DNA of 64,000 bases, from positions 42,694-106,693 of the forward strand of contig CAXTJM010000014.1 of the NCBI GenBank assembly GCA_964244585.1, written 5' to 3'. The position numbers were made by a program, and so were the translations under genes. Below are positions 42,503 through 50,014 of this stretch, one piece after another; position 1 is the stretch's first letter, and every line of letters begins with the position of its first letter. Below the pieces are notes generated by a model that had not been told where the DNA came from, made no database searches, and saw only the letters and a program-made list of their open reading frames with translations. Origin of the DNA: LMUY01 sp964244585 (GTDB lineage: Bacteria; Pseudomonadota; Alphaproteobacteria; Acetobacterales; Acetobacteraceae).

Positions 42503-44545
42503 CTACCCCGGCGGCAACCACCCGATCGACTGCCGCAGGAAAGCGATGCCGAGGGCGGAGAAGGCGGCGACCTCCGCATTGTCCTTGCCGTAGCCGTGGC
42601 CGCCGGCCGCCGGCTCGTAGAAATGCGCGTCGTAACCTATGGCCTGCAGCTTGGCGGCCATCTTGCGGGCATGGCCCGGATGCACCCGGTCGTCCCGCCG
42701 CGCCGTGGCCAGCAGGATCGGCGGATAGGGCCTTCCCGGGACCGCCGCGTGGTAGGCGGAGATCGGGCCGAGGAACGCCCAATCCTCCGGCACCGCCGGA
42801 TCGCCGTATTCCGCTATCCAGCTCGCTCCGGCGAGCAATTGCGAATAGCGGCGCATGTCGATCAACGGAATGGTACAGAACAGCGCGCCAAACCGCTCCG
42901 GGTAGCGCGTGAGCATGTTGGCGATCAGCAATCCTCCGTTCGACCCGCCTTCCGCGGCGATGCGGCCGGGCCGGGTGACGCCGCGGCGCACCAGGTCGGC
43001 CGCGACCGCGGCGAAATCGTCATGCGACAGACGCTTGCCCTCGCGCCGCCCGGCCTCGTGCCAGCGCGTGCCGAACTCCCGCCCGCCGCGGATGTTGGCC
43101 AGCACGGTGGTGCCGCCGCGTTCCAGCCACAGCTTGCCGGTGCGGATGGCATAGGCCGGATTGGTGGACACGCCGAAGCCGCCATACCCGGTCATGTGCA
43201 CCGGCGCGTCGCCGGTCTCTCCCGGCGGACCGGACTGGACGTACGGAATGCGTTCGCCATCGCTGGACACGGCCTCATGGCGGGTGACGACCAGGCCGGC
43301 GGCATCGAAGGCGGCCGGGCTGCGCTTGAGGATGACCGGCGCCGCCGGGCCGGGCGGGATCATCATCAGCGTCGGCGGGGTGAGCGGGTCCTGCACGGTG
43401 GCGAGCAGCGTGCCGTCGGCCTCCATGTCCTCGATGTCGAACCCCCAGGCGCCCGCGGTGCCGACCGCCGGCATGCCCCCCAGCGTGTGCGTGGTCCAGG
43501 AGCCCGGCTCCATCACCTGGATCACCGGGCGCAGTTCGTCCAGGATGCCGACCAGAAGCTTGCCGCCGACGAAGCCGAAATTCTGCAGCGAGCGGCGCGG
43601 CTCGGCCTCGAACAGGACCCTGAACTCGCGGCTCCCGTCGAGGAAGCGCTCCCATTCGATGGCGAGCAGCGTGTCCGGTGCGTAGGTCGCCGGGCCGACC
43701 GTCCAGGGCGTCCGCAGCTTGATGGCGAGCCAGCCGCGCTCCCACACGTGGCTCGAGTCGGATGGCAGGTCGAGGCGGCGCTGCGGGCCCGTGCGGTCAC
43801 CGATGAAGACGGTCGAATTGAAGAAATCCCGGTAGTCGACGAACACCAGACGGTCGTCGGCGCGTTCATACTGGCCGGAGGCGAGCATGCTCGCGGGAGC
43901 GACCTCGAACAGGGTCGGCCCCGGCGCGTGCCCGCGCTGCCAAAGCTGCACGCTGCTGGCGTAGCCCGACGCCGTCATCCCCTGCCCGGCGGATGACAGC
44001 AGCAGCGTGTCCCAGTCGATCCAGGCCGCGCCGCCCTTCGCCTCCGCCAGGGTGAAACCGCCGGCGACGAACTGGCGCGCCGCCAGGTCGAACTCCCGCA
44101 GCACCACGGCATCGCTGCCGCCGCGGCAAAGGCGGAGAATGGCCCGGTCATGTGCCGGCGGCAGCGTCGCAGCGCCCTGCCAGACCCAATCCTCGCCTTC
44201 CGTCATCGCCACGGCATCCAGGTCGAGCAGGATGTCCCAGTCCGGCGCCTCCCTGCGGTAGGACTCGAGCGTGGTGCGGCGCCAAAGGCCGCGGGGATGC
44301 GCGGCGTCGCGCCAGAAATTGTACAGCAGCCCGCCGCGGCGGGCCGGGACCGGCAGGTTGTCGGGCCGGTCGAGCAGCGCGCGCAATGCATCGCGGTCCG
44401 CGGCATAGGCGGCGCCGCCGAATTTCGCCAGCGTCGTCGCGGTCTGCGCGTCGGCCCAGGCGGTCGCGAGCGCTCCCTCCACCTCCTCCAGCCACAGCCA
44501 GGGATCGTCATCGGGGGCATCGAGCGTCGGGGCGGATTGGGTCAT
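42503..44545 (-). CDS. Prolyl oligopeptidase-family serine peptidase (S9)
   Basis: 680 residues from ATG 44545. N-terminal beta-propeller (WLWLEEVEG.., about 20-400) and C-terminal alpha/beta-hydrolase domain with the triad Ser in GGSNGGLL, Asp in ARRDDRVHPGHARKM and His in AGGHGYG. GGREFGTRWHEAGR is the typical oxyanion/Arg region of POP enzymes. No signal peptide is seen, so it is probably cytoplasmic and degrades short proline-containing peptides. Its divergent neighbour is maiA, 134 bases away. Confidence 0.92.
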   Translation of the reverse strand: MTQSAPTLDAPDDDPWLWLEEVEGALATAWADAQTATTLAKFGGAAYAADRDALRALLDRPDNLPVPARRGGLLYNFWRDAAHPRGLWRRTTLESYRREAPDWDILLDLDAVAMTEGEDWVWQGAATLPPAHDRAILRLCRGGSDAVVLREFDLAARQFVAGGFTLAEAKGGAAWIDWDTLLLSSAGQGMTASGYASSVQLWQRGHAPGPTLFEVAPASMLASGQYERADDRLVFVDYRDFFNSTVFIGDRTGPQRRLDLPSDSSHVWERGWLAIKLRTPWTVGPATYAPDTLLAIEWERFLDGSREFRVLFEAEPRRSLQNFGFVGGKLLVGILDELRPVIQVMEPGSWTTHTLGGMPAVGTAGAWGFDIEDMEADGTLLATVQDPLTPPTLMMIPPGPAAPVILKRSPAAFDAAGLVVTRHEAVSSDGERIPYVQSGPPGETGDAPVHMTGYGGFGVSTNPAYAIRTGKLWLERGGTTVLANIRGGREFGTRWHEAGRREGKRLSHDDFAAVAADLVRRGVTRPGRIAAEGGSNGGLLIANMLTRYPERFGALFCTIPLIDMRRYSQLLAGASWIAEYGDPAVPEDWAFLGPISAYHAAVPGRPYPPILLATARRDDRVHPGHARKMAAKLQAIGYDAHFYEPAAGGHGYGKDNAEVAAFSALGIAFLRQSIGWLPPG

Positions 44546-44640
44546 GCCGCCACCCAACCGCTGCGGCGAACGCAAATCAAGCGGCCTAAGTCTCCGCCGG
44601 CCTCCCCTTGGCCGGGGCTGCCCGCGGCATTAGGGTCAAA

Positions 44641-44666
44641 CCCGGCCAGACACAGAGCTGGCCGGG
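44641..44666 (+). promoter_or_regulatory. Hairpin in the maiA leader
   Basis: Perfect 9-bp stem CCCGGCCAG (44641-44649) with CTGGCCGGG (44658-44666), loop ACACAGAG. Its 3' arm runs into the GGGGGA ribosome site, so folding could limit maiA translation. It might instead end leftward transcription. Confidence 0.4.
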
Positions 44667-44679
44667 GGGATCAGTCCGC

Positions 44680-45309
44680 ATGAGGCTTCACGGTTATTTC
44701 CGCAGCGCCGCCTCGTGGCGCGTCCGGATCGCGCTCGGCCTGAAGGGCCTGACGGCAACCGACGTGTTCCACCATCTTCGCCGTGACGAGCAGCGCGCAC
44801 CCGCCTACCTTGCGATCAACCCGCAAGGCCTGGTGCCGGCGCTGGAAACGGATGACGGCGCGGTGATCACGCAATCGACGGCCATCATCGAATGGCTGGA
44901 CGAAACGCATCCCTCGCCGCCGCTGCTGCCATCCGATCCGCTCGGCCGCGCGCATGTCCGCGCCTTTGCGCAGGTGCTGGCCGCCGACACGCACCCGGTG
45001 CAGAACCTGCGCGTGTTGAACCAGCTGCGCGGCCTGTCCCTGCCGGAGGACGCGGTGACCCGCTGGGCGGCCGAGACCAACGAAGCCGGGCTGGCCGCCT
45101 GCGAGGCGCTGGTACCGGAGGCCGGGATGTTCTGCTTCGGCGCCGCACCAGGGCTGGCGGATATCTGCCTGCTGCCGCAACTGGGCAATGCCAGGCGGTT
45201 CGGCGTGGACGTCCGGCGGTTTCCCCGTTTGCTGGCGAAGGAAGCCGCCTGCATGACCCTGCCCGCCTTCGCGGATGCCACCCCGGCGCGGCAGCCGGAC
45301 GCGGAATAG
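44680..45309 (+). CDS. maiA: Maleylacetoacetate isomerase (zeta-class GST)
   Basis: 209 residues. Zeta-class marks: N-terminal RSAASWRVRIALGLKG (active Ser pair), NPQGLVPALETDDG, ITQSTAIIEWLDET (glutathione binding) and HPVQNLRVLNQL. It isomerises maleylacetoacetate to fumarylacetoacetate with glutathione in tyrosine/homogentisate degradation. HPPD, the second step of the same pathway, is 1.3 kb away, while homogentisate dioxygenase and fumarylacetoacetase are not in the window. GGGGGA precedes the ATG by 9 bases. The next gene starts 42 bases downstream on the same strand. Confidence 0.9.
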   Translation: MRLHGYFRSAASWRVRIALGLKGLTATDVFHHLRRDEQRAPAYLAINPQGLVPALETDDGAVITQSTAIIEWLDETHPSPPLLPSDPLGRAHVRAFAQVLAADTHPVQNLRVLNQLRGLSLPEDAVTRWAAETNEAGLAACEALVPEAGMFCFGAAPGLADICLLPQLGNARRFGVDVRRFPRLLAKEAACMTLPAFADATPARQPDAE

Positions 45310-45351
45310 CCGCGCGGTCGGACACAGACTCACCTCGTTAGGGAGATCCTC

Positions 45352-46563
45352 ATGATCTTGCGCATTACCGCCCTGGCTATGCTGCTCGCCACCGCGGCCC
45401 ACGCCGAAATTCCCGGCGGCACCATCCGCATCGGCGTGCTGAACGACATGTCCGGTCCATTCGCCGACCTGTCGGGCAAGGGGTCGGTGCTCGCGGCGCA
45501 GATGGCGGCGGAGGATTTCGCCAAGCAGGCCGGGCCTGGCGCACCCAAGGTCGAGATCCTGGGCGCCGACCACCAGAACAAGGCCGATATCGGCTCGGCC
45601 ATTGCCCGGCGCTGGATCGACCAGGACGGCGTCGATGCGGTGGTGGACGTGCCGAACTCCGCCGTGGCGCTCGCGGTCAACCAGGTGATGAAGGAGAAGG
45701 ACCGGACGTTCCTTGCCTCCAGCAGCGCCACGTCGGACCTGACCGGGCCGCAATGCACCCATACGACGGTGCAGTGGACGTTCGACACCTGGGCCCTGGC
45801 GAACGGCACCGCGCGCGCGTTGATCGACCGCGGCGGCAAGAGCTGGACGTTCCTGGCGTCCGACTACGCGTTCGGCGCCGCGCTGGTGCGCGATGCGAGC
45901 GCCGTGGTGAAGGCGGATGGCGGCCAGGTGGTGGGCGACGTGCGCATGCCGCTCGGCGCGTCGGACATGAGCTCCTACCTGCTGCAGGCGCAGGCCTCGG
46001 GCGCGCAGGTGATCGGCATCGCCGCGGCCGGCGACGACGTGACCAACGTGGTCAAGCAAGCCGGCGAGTTCGGCCTGGGCCGGGATGGCAAGCAACGCCT
46101 GGCCGGGTTGCTGGTGTTCCTGACGGACGTGAAGTCGATGGGCCTGGAGACGGCACAGGGCCTGCTGCTGACCGAGGCGTTCTATTGGGACCTCAACGAC
46201 CAGACCCGGGCCTGGAGCGACCGCTTCGCCGCGCGCGCCGGCGGCTCCAAGCCGACGATGAACCATGCCGGCGTCTACTCGTCGGTGTTCGCCTATCTTC
46301 GCGCAGCGGCGGCGGTGCAGAGCGTGTCGGGCCAGGCGGTCGTCGCCAAGATGGAGGCGGCGCCGATCGACGATCCGCTGTTCGGGCCGACCACGATCCG
46401 CCCGGACGGCCGGGCGGTGCATGCGATGTATCTGTTCCAGGTGAAGACGCCGGCAGAGTCGAAGGGGCCGTGGGATTTCTACAAGACCGTGGCGACCATC
46501 CCGCCGGAGCAGGCCTTCCGCCCGATGGCGGAGGGCGGCTGCCCCCTGCTGCCGAAGGGCTAG
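45352..46563 (+). CDS. Periplasmic substrate-binding protein, branched-chain amino acid type (ABC importer)
   Basis: 403 residues. Signal peptide MILRITALAMLLATAAHA (cleavage after 18), then a Leu/Ile/Val-binding type two-lobed fold: IRIGVLNDMSGPFADLSGKG, VDAVVDVPNSAVALAVNQV, DYAFGAALVRDASAVVKADGGQVVGDVRMP and YSSVFAYLRAAAAV. The membrane and ATPase subunits are not adjacent, so it works with components encoded elsewhere or as an orphan. Position next to maiA and HPPD suggests an aromatic acid or amino acid ligand; this is inference. AGGGAG precedes the ATG. Confidence 0.9.
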   Translation: MILRITALAMLLATAAHAEIPGGTIRIGVLNDMSGPFADLSGKGSVLAAQMAAEDFAKQAGPGAPKVEILGADHQNKADIGSAIARRWIDQDGVDAVVDVPNSAVALAVNQVMKEKDRTFLASSSATSDLTGPQCTHTTVQWTFDTWALANGTARALIDRGGKSWTFLASDYAFGAALVRDASAVVKADGGQVVGDVRMPLGASDMSSYLLQAQASGAQVIGIAAAGDDVTNVVKQAGEFGLGRDGKQRLAGLLVFLTDVKSMGLETAQGLLLTEAFYWDLNDQTRAWSDRFAARAGGSKPTMNHAGVYSSVFAYLRAAAAVQSVSGQAVVAKMEAAPIDDPLFGPTTIRPDGRAVHAMYLFQVKTPAESKGPWDFYKTVATIPPEQAFRPMAEGGCPLLPKG

Positions 46564-46567
46564 GCCC

Positions 46568-46596
46568 GGGCGATCCGCCGAGAAGCAGGATCGCCC
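46568..46596. terminator. Hairpin terminator 1 of a tandem pair
   Basis: Perfect 9-bp stem GGGCGATCC/GGATCGCCC with an 11-base loop, immediately after the binding-protein stop and before the convergent HPPD stop. Confidence 0.6.
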
Positions 46597-46607
46597 AGTC
46601 CATTCAG

Positions 46608-46639
46608 GGTCGTAGCCGCGCCGTCGCCCGGCTACGACC
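46608..46639. terminator. Hairpin terminator 2 of a tandem pair
   Basis: Perfect 11-bp stem GGTCGTAGCCG/CGGCTACGACC with a 10-base loop, ending 6 bases from the HPPD stop. With the preceding hairpin it insulates two convergent genes. Confidence 0.65.
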
Positions 46640-46645
46640 TTCGCC

Positions 46646-47758
46646 TTATTCGGCAGCCTTCAGGACGCCGCGGCGCACCTGGTCTTCCTCGATCGACAGG
46701 AACAGGGCGCGGAAATTGCCCTCGCCAAATCCTTCGTCGCCCTTGCGCTGGATGAACTCGAAGAAAATCGGGCCGATCGCGTTGGCGGAGAAGATCTGCA
46801 GCAGCACCTTGGTGGCGCTGCCGTCGCTGGTGCCTTCGCCATCGATCAGGATGCCGTTGCGCTGCAGCCGCGCGACGTCCTCGCCATGACCCGGCACGCG
46901 GGCGTCCACGCGCTCGAAATAGGTGACGGGGGGCGCCGGCATGAACGGCAGGCTGTCGCCGCGCAGCCGTTCGATCGTCGCGTGGACGTCGGTGCAGCCG
47001 CAGGCGATGTGTTGGATGCCTTCCCCGTTATAGGCGTGGAGGTATTCCTCGATCTGGCTGTTCTCGTCCGCGCTCTCGTTGATCGGGATGCGGATGCGGC
47101 CATCGGGGCTGGTCAACGCACGCGAGTGCAGGCCGGTATATTCGCCGTTGATGGCGAAGAAGCGGATTTCCCGGAAGTTGAACAGCCGTTCGTAGAACCC
47201 GCTCCAGACGCCCATGCGTCCGCGCTGCACGTTATGCGTCAGGTGATCGATATAGAACAACCCGACCCCTGCCGGATGCGGGTCCGCCTCGCCCAGCCAT
47301 TGGAAACCGCAATCCGCCATGCTGCCGCTGGACCCATAGCGGTCGATGAAATAGATCAGCGAGCCGCCGATGCCCTTGATGGCCGGCACGTCCAGCGTGG
47401 CGGCGCCATCCGCCGGGTCCGCAGCCTCGGCCCCCATGCTGATGGCGCGATCGAACGCCGCGCGTGCGTCTGCCACGCGCCATCCCATGCTGGGCGCACA
47501 CGGGCCATGCAGCCCGACGAACCGCGTGGCGTGGCTGTCCGGTTCTTCGTTGACCAGATAGTCCACGTCACCCTGGCGGTACAACGTGACCTTGCGGGCA
47601 GCGTGGCGCGCCACCGCCGTGAAGCCCATGAGTCGAAACAGGTCGTGCAGCGCTTTCGGTTCGGGATGGGCAAACTCCACGAAGGCGAAGCCGTCCAGGC
47701 CGGCGGGATTCTGCTCGGTGATGGTGGCGGGTGGTGCGTCGTGCGGAAAGGGACCCAT
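46646..47758 (-). CDS. hppD: 4-Hydroxyphenylpyruvate dioxygenase
   Basis: Fe(II) enzyme converting 4-hydroxyphenylpyruvate to homogentisate. 370 residues of the vicinal-oxygen-chelate fold. The iron ligands are visible as His172 (IDHLTHNV), His250 (GIQHIACGC) and Glu334 (FFEFIQRKGDEGFGEGNF), the last segment being diagnostic. ATG 47758 is set by GAGGAG about 7 bases upstream. It is divergent from an Lrp/AsnC regulator with a symmetrical element between them, an arrangement that fits amino-acid-responsive control. Confidence 0.95.
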   Translation of the reverse strand: MGPFPHDAPPATITEQNPAGLDGFAFVEFAHPEPKALHDLFRLMGFTAVARHAARKVTLYRQGDVDYLVNEEPDSHATRFVGLHGPCAPSMGWRVADARAAFDRAISMGAEAADPADGAATLDVPAIKGIGGSLIYFIDRYGSSGSMADCGFQWLGEADPHPAGVGLFYIDHLTHNVQRGRMGVWSGFYERLFNFREIRFFAINGEYTGLHSRALTSPDGRIRIPINESADENSQIEEYLHAYNGEGIQHIACGCTDVHATIERLRGDSLPFMPAPPVTYFERVDARVPGHGEDVARLQRNGILIDGEGTSDGSATKVLLQIFSANAIGPIFFEFIQRKGDEGFGEGNFRALFLSIEEDQVRRGVLKAAE

Positions 47759-47808
47759 GGACGTTCTCCTCTGAACCGAGCCAATTTCGCACGAGCCCGG
47801 TGCAAGAT

Positions 47809-47858
47809 GGTTGCAATCCGACGTGATCACGACCGTGGCATGCAACGTTCCGGCAACC
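47809..47858. promoter_or_regulatory. Nested dyad operator candidate between HPPD and Lrp-type regulator
   Basis: A perfect 10-bp palindrome CGTGATCACG (47822-47831) is flanked by TTGCA (47811-47815) and TGCAA (47841-47845), and more widely by GGTTGC (47809-47814) and GCAACC (47853-47858). All share nearly the same centre. It overlaps the region where both divergent promoters must lie, as expected for an autoregulated Lrp-type system. Confidence 0.45.
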
Positions 47859-47870
47859 TATGCTTGGGAC

Positions 47871-48362
47871 ATGCAAAAGGATCTCGCGCTGGACGGATTC
47901 GACCTTCGCCTGCTTGCTCTTTTGCAGGCGGACGGACGCCTGTCCGTGCAGGACCTTGCCGATCGCGTCGGCCTGTCTGCGTCCCAATGCTCCCGTAGGC
48001 GGGCGCGGCTGGAGCAGAGCGGCGTGATCGCCGGCTACAATGCCCGGCTGGACCCGCAACGCCTCGGCTTCGGCGTCACGGCCTTCGTGCAGGTCACGCT
48101 CGCGCGGCATTCTCCCGACAACGCGCGGCACTTTCGCGCCCTGGTGGCGCGCACAAGCGCGATCCAGCAGGCCCATGCCGTCACCGGCGACGCGGATTAT
48201 CTGCTGAAGGTCGTGGTGCAGGACCTGAAAAGCCTCGGTGCCCTGGTGAACGATGTCCTGTTGCCGCATGGGAGCGTGGCGCAGGTGAGGTCGGTCGTGG
48301 CGTTGGAGGAGTTGAAGAACACCGAAGCCCTTCCGCTCGACGCCATCGCATCGGGCGGCTGA
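47871..48362 (+). CDS. Lrp/AsnC-family regulator, probable regulator of HPPD
   Basis: 163 residues from ATG 47871. Winged helix-turn-helix (DGFDLRLLALLQADGRLSVQDLADRVGLSASQCSRRRARLEQSGVIAGY, about 8-57) and AsnC ligand domain (about 75-160, with HAVTGDADYLLKVVVQDL). Divergent from HPPD with 112 bases between. Control of tyrosine or phenylalanine breakdown is inferred from position; a ligand such as tyrosine or phenylalanine is plausible but not shown. Confidence 0.92.
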   Translation: MQKDLALDGFDLRLLALLQADGRLSVQDLADRVGLSASQCSRRRARLEQSGVIAGYNARLDPQRLGFGVTAFVQVTLARHSPDNARHFRALVARTSAIQQAHAVTGDADYLLKVVVQDLKSLGALVNDVLLPHGSVAQVRSVVALEELKNTEALPLDAIASGG

Positions 48363-48803
48363 CCGACTATGGGATGGCCTAACGCGGGCGGCCATGAAGA
48401 ACGACGCTGGCGTCGGCGGTTTCGCGCGCCGCTGCCAGACCTGGCGCATGCCGACTGACGGCCGCGCCGATGTTTCCGCGGCCGGCATGACGGGTCGTGC
48501 GCATCCGCATCAAGAACCGCCGCCCATCGGCTCGCTTGAATCATCCCTCTTCGCAAAGATAAAGATTCGGTTGTTCAAATGCCGGGTGCTGCCGCATCCC
48601 CCGCCCTGGCTCGGCAAGCCACCGGACCATCGCGCGACATACCCAACTGAGTAGGATCGCTGATCCAAATCGGGCCCGACGCGTGAATAAGATGCCCGAC
48701 ACACGACGTTTGGATCAATTAATGTTCGAATTAGGTTTTTCGTTGCGCAGTATCCACTATATGTGCCGTACGATCACCTACGATCGCATCTGGAGTCGAG
48801 CAC
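48363..48803. other. 441-base intergenic region, AT-richer in its right half
   Basis: No convincing gene. Short open frames on both strands have neither family character nor ribosome sites. The left part is GC-rich like the genome; the part from about 48650 is clearly AT-richer, with AATTAATG and TTAGGTTTTTCG runs, and probably holds the promoter of the Lys/Ala-rich protein gene. Confidence 0.5.
48661..48717. repeat. Spaced 9-bp inverted repeat in the AT-rich leader
   Basis: TGATCCAAA (48661-48669) and TTTGGATCA (48709-48717) are perfect complements 39 bases apart. The spacer contains two GCCCGAC copies. It could be an operator or the edges of a structured leader RNA; no insertion-sequence feature accompanies it. 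Confidence 0.4.
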
Positions 48804-49187
48804 ATGCTTAAAGCTGAAACCTCACCGTCCCGCGCCCCGCGCGGCACCAAGCCCGTCATCCAGGCCTTCTTCACCGCCCTGGATGCTATTCCGGAAGCGA
48901 CGCGCGCTGCCGTCGCAAAGGCGGCCCAGACGATGATCCGGGACGAGCTGAAGGGCCGCAAGGAAAAGATGAAGGTCGCTGCGGCCAAGGAAAAGGCCCG
49001 CAAGCCGACGGCGCCGGCGAAGGCACCGAAGGCATCAACCCCGAAGGCCGCCCCCAAGGTTGCGAAGACATCGAAGGCGGCCGCATCCAAGATGCCAGCC
49101 GCCGCGAAGGCCAATGGCGCGGAGCCACCGGCAGCGCCAGCGAAGCGCCGTTCCCGCAAGCCGGTCGATGTTCCCACGCCGGTCTAG
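48804..49187 (+). CDS. Lys/Ala/Pro-rich histone-like protein
   Basis: 127 residues. A short folded-looking N-terminal part (about 15-55: TKPVIQAFFTALDAIPEATRAAVAKAAQTMIRDELKGRKEK) is followed by a long basic low-complexity tail of Lys, Ala and Pro (APAKAPKASTPKAAPK..) ending AKRRSRKPVDVPTPV. The tail resembles histone H1-like and HU C-terminal extensions, so DNA or RNA binding is likely. I do not recognise a named family for the N-terminal part. The gene is convergent with HU, with a strong hairpin between. Confidence 0.75.
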   Translation: MLKAETSPSRAPRGTKPVIQAFFTALDAIPEATRAAVAKAAQTMIRDELKGRKEKMKVAAAKEKARKPTAPAKAPKASTPKAAPKVAKTSKAAASKMPAAAKANGAEPPAAPAKRRSRKPVDVPTPV

Positions 49188-49195
49188 AACCATAC

Positions 49196-49223
49196 GGTGC
49201 CGAGTGTTCAAGCGCTCGGCACC
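49196..49223. terminator. Bidirectional hairpin terminator
   Basis: Perfect 9-bp stem GGTGCCGAG (49196-49204) with CTCGGCACC (49215-49223), loop of 10. It lies between the stops of the histone-like gene and the HU gene. Confidence 0.65.
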
Positions 49224-49230
49224 GCCAGTG

Positions 49231-49656
49231 TCAGATCGAGTCTTTCAGTTCCTTGGCCGCACGGAAGGCCACTTTCCGGCTTGCCTTGATCTGGATCGCC
49301 TCCCCGGTCGCCGGGTTGCGCCCCATCCGCGCCGGGCGGCTTTTCACCTCGATGATGCCCAAACCACCGATCCGCACCCGCTCGCCAGCCTTCAGATGGC
49401 CGACGATGGTGCCGAACACGTCCGTCAGGATGCCGTCCGCATCCCGCTTGGGCATGTCGTGACGCTCCGCGAACGCGGCAGCCATGTGCTTGACCGTGAC
49501 GGTCACGGTCGGCGCGGGCTTGGCGGGCGCCGTCGCCTTGGCGCCCTTGGCCGCCGGTTTGGCGGCGGCCGGCTTTGCGGCCGGCTTGGCCGCAGCCTTC
49601 GCCGGGGGGGCAGCCTTGGGCTTTGCAGTCGTCTTCGTCGTTACGCTCTTGGCCAT
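49231..49656 (-). CDS. HU-family DNA-binding protein with basic N-terminal tail
   Basis: 141 residues. The C-terminal 90 form a complete HU domain (TVKHMAAAFAERHDMPKRDADGILTDVFGTIVGHLKAGERVRIGGLGIIEVKSRPARMGRNPATGEAIQIKASRKVAF), with the DNA-contacting arm RMGRNPATGE. The N-terminal 50 residues are a Lys/Ala/Pro-rich extension built on KPAAKPA and PAKAAAK repeats. Ordinary HU is about 90 residues, so the tail adds roughly half again. GAGGAG lies about 9 bases before the ATG. The repeat-rich tail next to another Lys/Ala-rich gene suggests a shared chromatin role. Confidence 0.92.
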   Translation of the reverse strand: MAKSVTTKTTAKPKAAPPAKAAAKPAAKPAAAKPAAKGAKATAPAKPAPTVTVTVKHMAAAFAERHDMPKRDADGILTDVFGTIVGHLKAGERVRIGGLGIIEVKSRPARMGRNPATGEAIQIKASRKVAFRAAKELKDSI

Positions 49657-50014
49657 CCTTGGATACTCCTCGTTGCTCGGTCGCGACAGCATCACGCGAA
49701 TGCCCGGCAGACAAGCGGATAACGGCCGCGCCTGGAACCAGGATGCATTCGCGGCAGCATTCGAGCCAAAACCGGCCGCCGACTCGGGACCGTGACATCC
49801 CTGGCGCAATCTAGTTTTGCCCGGAGTGGCAAGCAACCGATCCCGGCAACGCTGTCCTGCCGCGCAAGAACAAGGCAGTTCCCGTCAGGTCTGCCCGAGT
49901 CGGCGGCATGATAAGGTGCAGTGGCCGATCTTCCTGCCGCCAAACCCGGCCGGGTTGCTTGTCCCGCCCGACCGCGTTCGATAGCGTCCGCCGCGCCAGC
50001 AGGAGCGTAGCGCG
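49657..50014. other. 358-base divergent intergenic region
   Basis: Between HU (left) and the dipeptide importer (right). No gene is supported. It contains a putative HU promoter and, next to the importer, a GGAG ribosome site 9 bases before the ATG. The middle is GC-rich with no other structure that I can support. Confidence 0.5.
49808..49836 (-). promoter_or_regulatory. Possible sigma-70-type promoter of the HU gene
   Basis: On the minus strand, TTGCTT (49836-49831) and TAGATT (49813-49808) are separated by exactly 17 bases. It implies a leader of roughly 145 bases before the HU ATG. Confidence 0.42.

Noticed and set aside
40291..42912. Plus-strand open frame of 873 residues overlapping the tamB 3' half and the peptidase end
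   Set aside because: It overlaps two well-supported genes and its composition is that of a frame-shifted GC-rich sequence.
48394..48704. Short open frames on both strands after the Lrp gene (86 and 64 residues)
   Set aside because: No family character, no ribosome site, and they overlap each other; treated as intergenic.
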